A stretch of 7,088 bases of DNA, taken from contig JAJYSD010000058.1 of the NCBI GenBank assembly GCA_021793745.1, positions 1-7,088 on the forward strand. Direction: 5' to 3'. The translations under genes and the position numbers were made by a program. The stretch is from Bacillota bacterium. GTDB lineage: Bacteria; Bacillota; Bacilli; Thermoactinomycetales; DSM-44946. The notes beneath the pieces are model-generated. The model saw only the letters and a program-made list of their open reading frames with translations, searched no databases and was not told the origin of the DNA. How positions within the stretch are numbered: position 1 is the stretch's first letter; every line of letters starts with the position of its first letter. Positions 6,108 through 7,088 of the stretch are shown here, one piece after another.

Positions 6108-6824
6108 ATGGACAGGGAAAAACGGATCCTGGTTGTCGACGATGAGGATCGAATCCGCAGGCTGCTTCGCTTGTATCTCGAGCGGGAAGGGTTTCAAATC
6201 GATGAGGCGGAGGATGGAGAGAAGGCTTTGAGAATGGCCCTTTCCCAGAGCTATGATTTGATCATTCTCGATTTGATGCTCCCAGGAATGGACGGTTTGG
6301 ATGTATGCCGGGAGATCCGCAGCAAGAAGGCTACGCCGATCATTATGCTGACGGCCCGGGGAGAAGAGGTGAACCGGGTGGAAGGGTTTGAGGTGGGCAC
6401 CGATGATTACGTGGTGAAACCCTTCAGCCCCCGGGAGCTGGTCCATCGGGTCAAGGCGGTTTTGCGTCGCTCCTCGGCGACGGCCTTTTTGACGACCGAT
6501 ACGGAGACCCGAAATGTGATTGTCTTTCCCAACTTGACGATCGATCACGATGCCCACGAGGTGCGGGCCGACGGGAAAACCGTGGCGCTGACGCCGAAGG
6601 AGTATGAGCTGCTCCATTATCTGGCCCGTTCGCCGTCCAAGGTGTTTACCCGGGAAGAGCTGCTCAGGGATGTGTGGCAGTACGAGTTTTTTGGCGATCT
6701 TCGCACCGTCGACACCCATATCAAGCGGCTCCGGGAGAAACTGAACAAGGCTTCTCCGGCGGCGGCGGCGATGATCACCACCGTCTGGGGTGTAGGCTAC
6801 AAGCTTGAGGTGCCGAAGGAGTGA
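6108..6824 (+). CDS. resD: Response regulator ResD (OmpR/PhoB family)
   Basis: A cytoplasmic DNA-binding response regulator of 238 residues. In B. subtilis ResD activates cytochrome, heme A, nitrate/nitrite respiration and flavohemoglobin genes under oxygen limitation. The receiver domain (about 5-118) has the acidic pocket D11-D12, phosphoacceptor D55 in LIILDLMLPGMDG, T82 and K104. The winged-helix output domain (about 135-235) shows TPKEYELLHYLARSPSKVFTREELL, the recognition-helix region TVDTHIKRLREKLN and the closing TVWGVGYKLE wing. The linker (about 119-134) is Thr/Ser-rich and slightly extended. A GAGGTGAG ribosome binding site at 6097-6104 precedes the ATG. The gene starts 25 bp after resC with no terminator between. 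Its stop overlaps the GTG start of resE. Calling it ResD rather than another PhoB-type regulator rests on the resBC-D-E context as well as sequence. Confidence 0.93.
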   Translation: MDREKRILVVDDEDRIRRLLRLYLEREGFQIDEAEDGEKALRMALSQSYDLIILDLMLPGMDGLDVCREIRSKKATPIIMLTARGEEVNRVEGFEVGTDDYVVKPFSPRELVHRVKAVLRRSSATAFLTTDTETRNVIVFPNLTIDHDAHEVRADGKTVALTPKEYELLHYLARSPSKVFTREELLRDVWQYEFFGDLRTVDTHIKRLREKLNKASPAAAAMITTVWGVGYKLEVPKE

Positions 6825-7088
6825 TTTGGCGTAGCGTCGTCGGCAAACTGTGGCTGACGATTATCGGTCTGGTTACGCTGGTCCTGATGCTCCTCAGCCT
6901 GATTCTCAGCGAACAGCTGGAGAAAACGGTGAATCAGGGAGAACAGAAGTACCTCCTCAATCTGGCTCGACACATCCAGGAGTCCCTTGAGGACGAGGCG
7001 AAGCCGGATTCGGAATACGTGTCCACCCTTTTGCGGGTTACCGAGCTGTTCGACGTGCATTCGATCATCCTCGGTCCGGAGATCGGAA
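6821..7088 (+). CDS. resE: Sensor histidine kinase ResE, N-terminal part only (cut by window edge)
   Basis: The open frame runs from GTG 6821 to the right edge: 89 codons plus one base, with no stop. The GTG overlaps the resD stop as GTGA, and GAGGTG at 6807-6812 sits 8 bases upstream as its ribosome binding site. The first residues, (V/M)IWRSVVGKLWLT, resemble the start of B. subtilis ResE. They lead into one membrane segment at about residues 10-30. After it begins an extracytoplasmic sensor region with a coiled-coil-like, charged stretch (EQLEKTVNQGEQKYLLNLARHIQESLEDEAKP). The second membrane segment, HAMP, PAS, histidine and ATPase domains all lie beyond the window. ResE phosphorylates and dephosphorylates ResD in response to respiratory state. 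The identity is inferred from position and the N-terminus, because none of the catalytic motifs can be seen. Confidence 0.88.
   Translation, partial: MIWRSVVGKLWLTIIGLVTLVLMLLSLILSEQLEKTVNQGEQKYLLNLARHIQESLEDEAKPDSEYVSTLLRVTELFDVHSIILGPEIG

Overview
The window is 7.1 kb of chromosomal sequence from an endospore-forming Firmicute of the order Bacillales. Every gene reads in the + direction. Gene content and order match the Bacillus subtilis dacB-spmA-spmB-rluB-res region. Codon use and composition are clearly more GC-rich than B. subtilis, which would suit a Thermoactinomycetaceae- or Alicyclobacillaceae-like thermophile; that family guess is an inference from composition and general protein resemblance only.

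Layout. Bases 1-83 hold what looks like the 3' arm and T-tract of a terminator for an off-window gene, followed by a plausible sporulation sigma-E promoter. Bases 84-2383 are a sporulation cell-wall operon: dacB (D-Ala-D-Ala carboxypeptidase), spmA and spmB (spore maturation membrane proteins). Bases 2431-3156 encode rluB, a 23S rRNA pseudouridine synthase. A 119-bp AT-rich gap (3157-3275) holds a perfect TATAAT box, a tandem 16-bp repeat and a small leader hairpin. Bases 3276-7088 form the respiration module: resB and resC (system II cytochrome c heme-attachment machinery), resD (response regulator) and the first 89 codons of resE (sensor kinase), which runs off the right edge. resB/resC and resD/resE overlap by 4 bases and are probably translationally coupled.

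How the genes work together. DacB trims peptide stems of the spore cortex precursor, and SpmA/SpmB are needed for full dehydration of the spore core. ResB and ResC carry heme across the membrane and ligate it to apocytochrome c. ResE and ResD form the two-component pair that in B. subtilis controls aerobic and anaerobic respiration, including the res genes themselves.

The most notable departure from the B. subtilis arrangement is the absence of resA, the thiol-disulfide oxidoreductase that normally lies between rluB and resB. Its place is taken by the short promoter-like gap. I see no mobile element, tRNA, rRNA, CRISPR array or toxin/defence gene, and no evidence of a wholly new biological system. 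The points worth checking are the missing resA, the repeat-bearing resB promoter, the zinc-ribbon start of ResB and one substitution in RluB.
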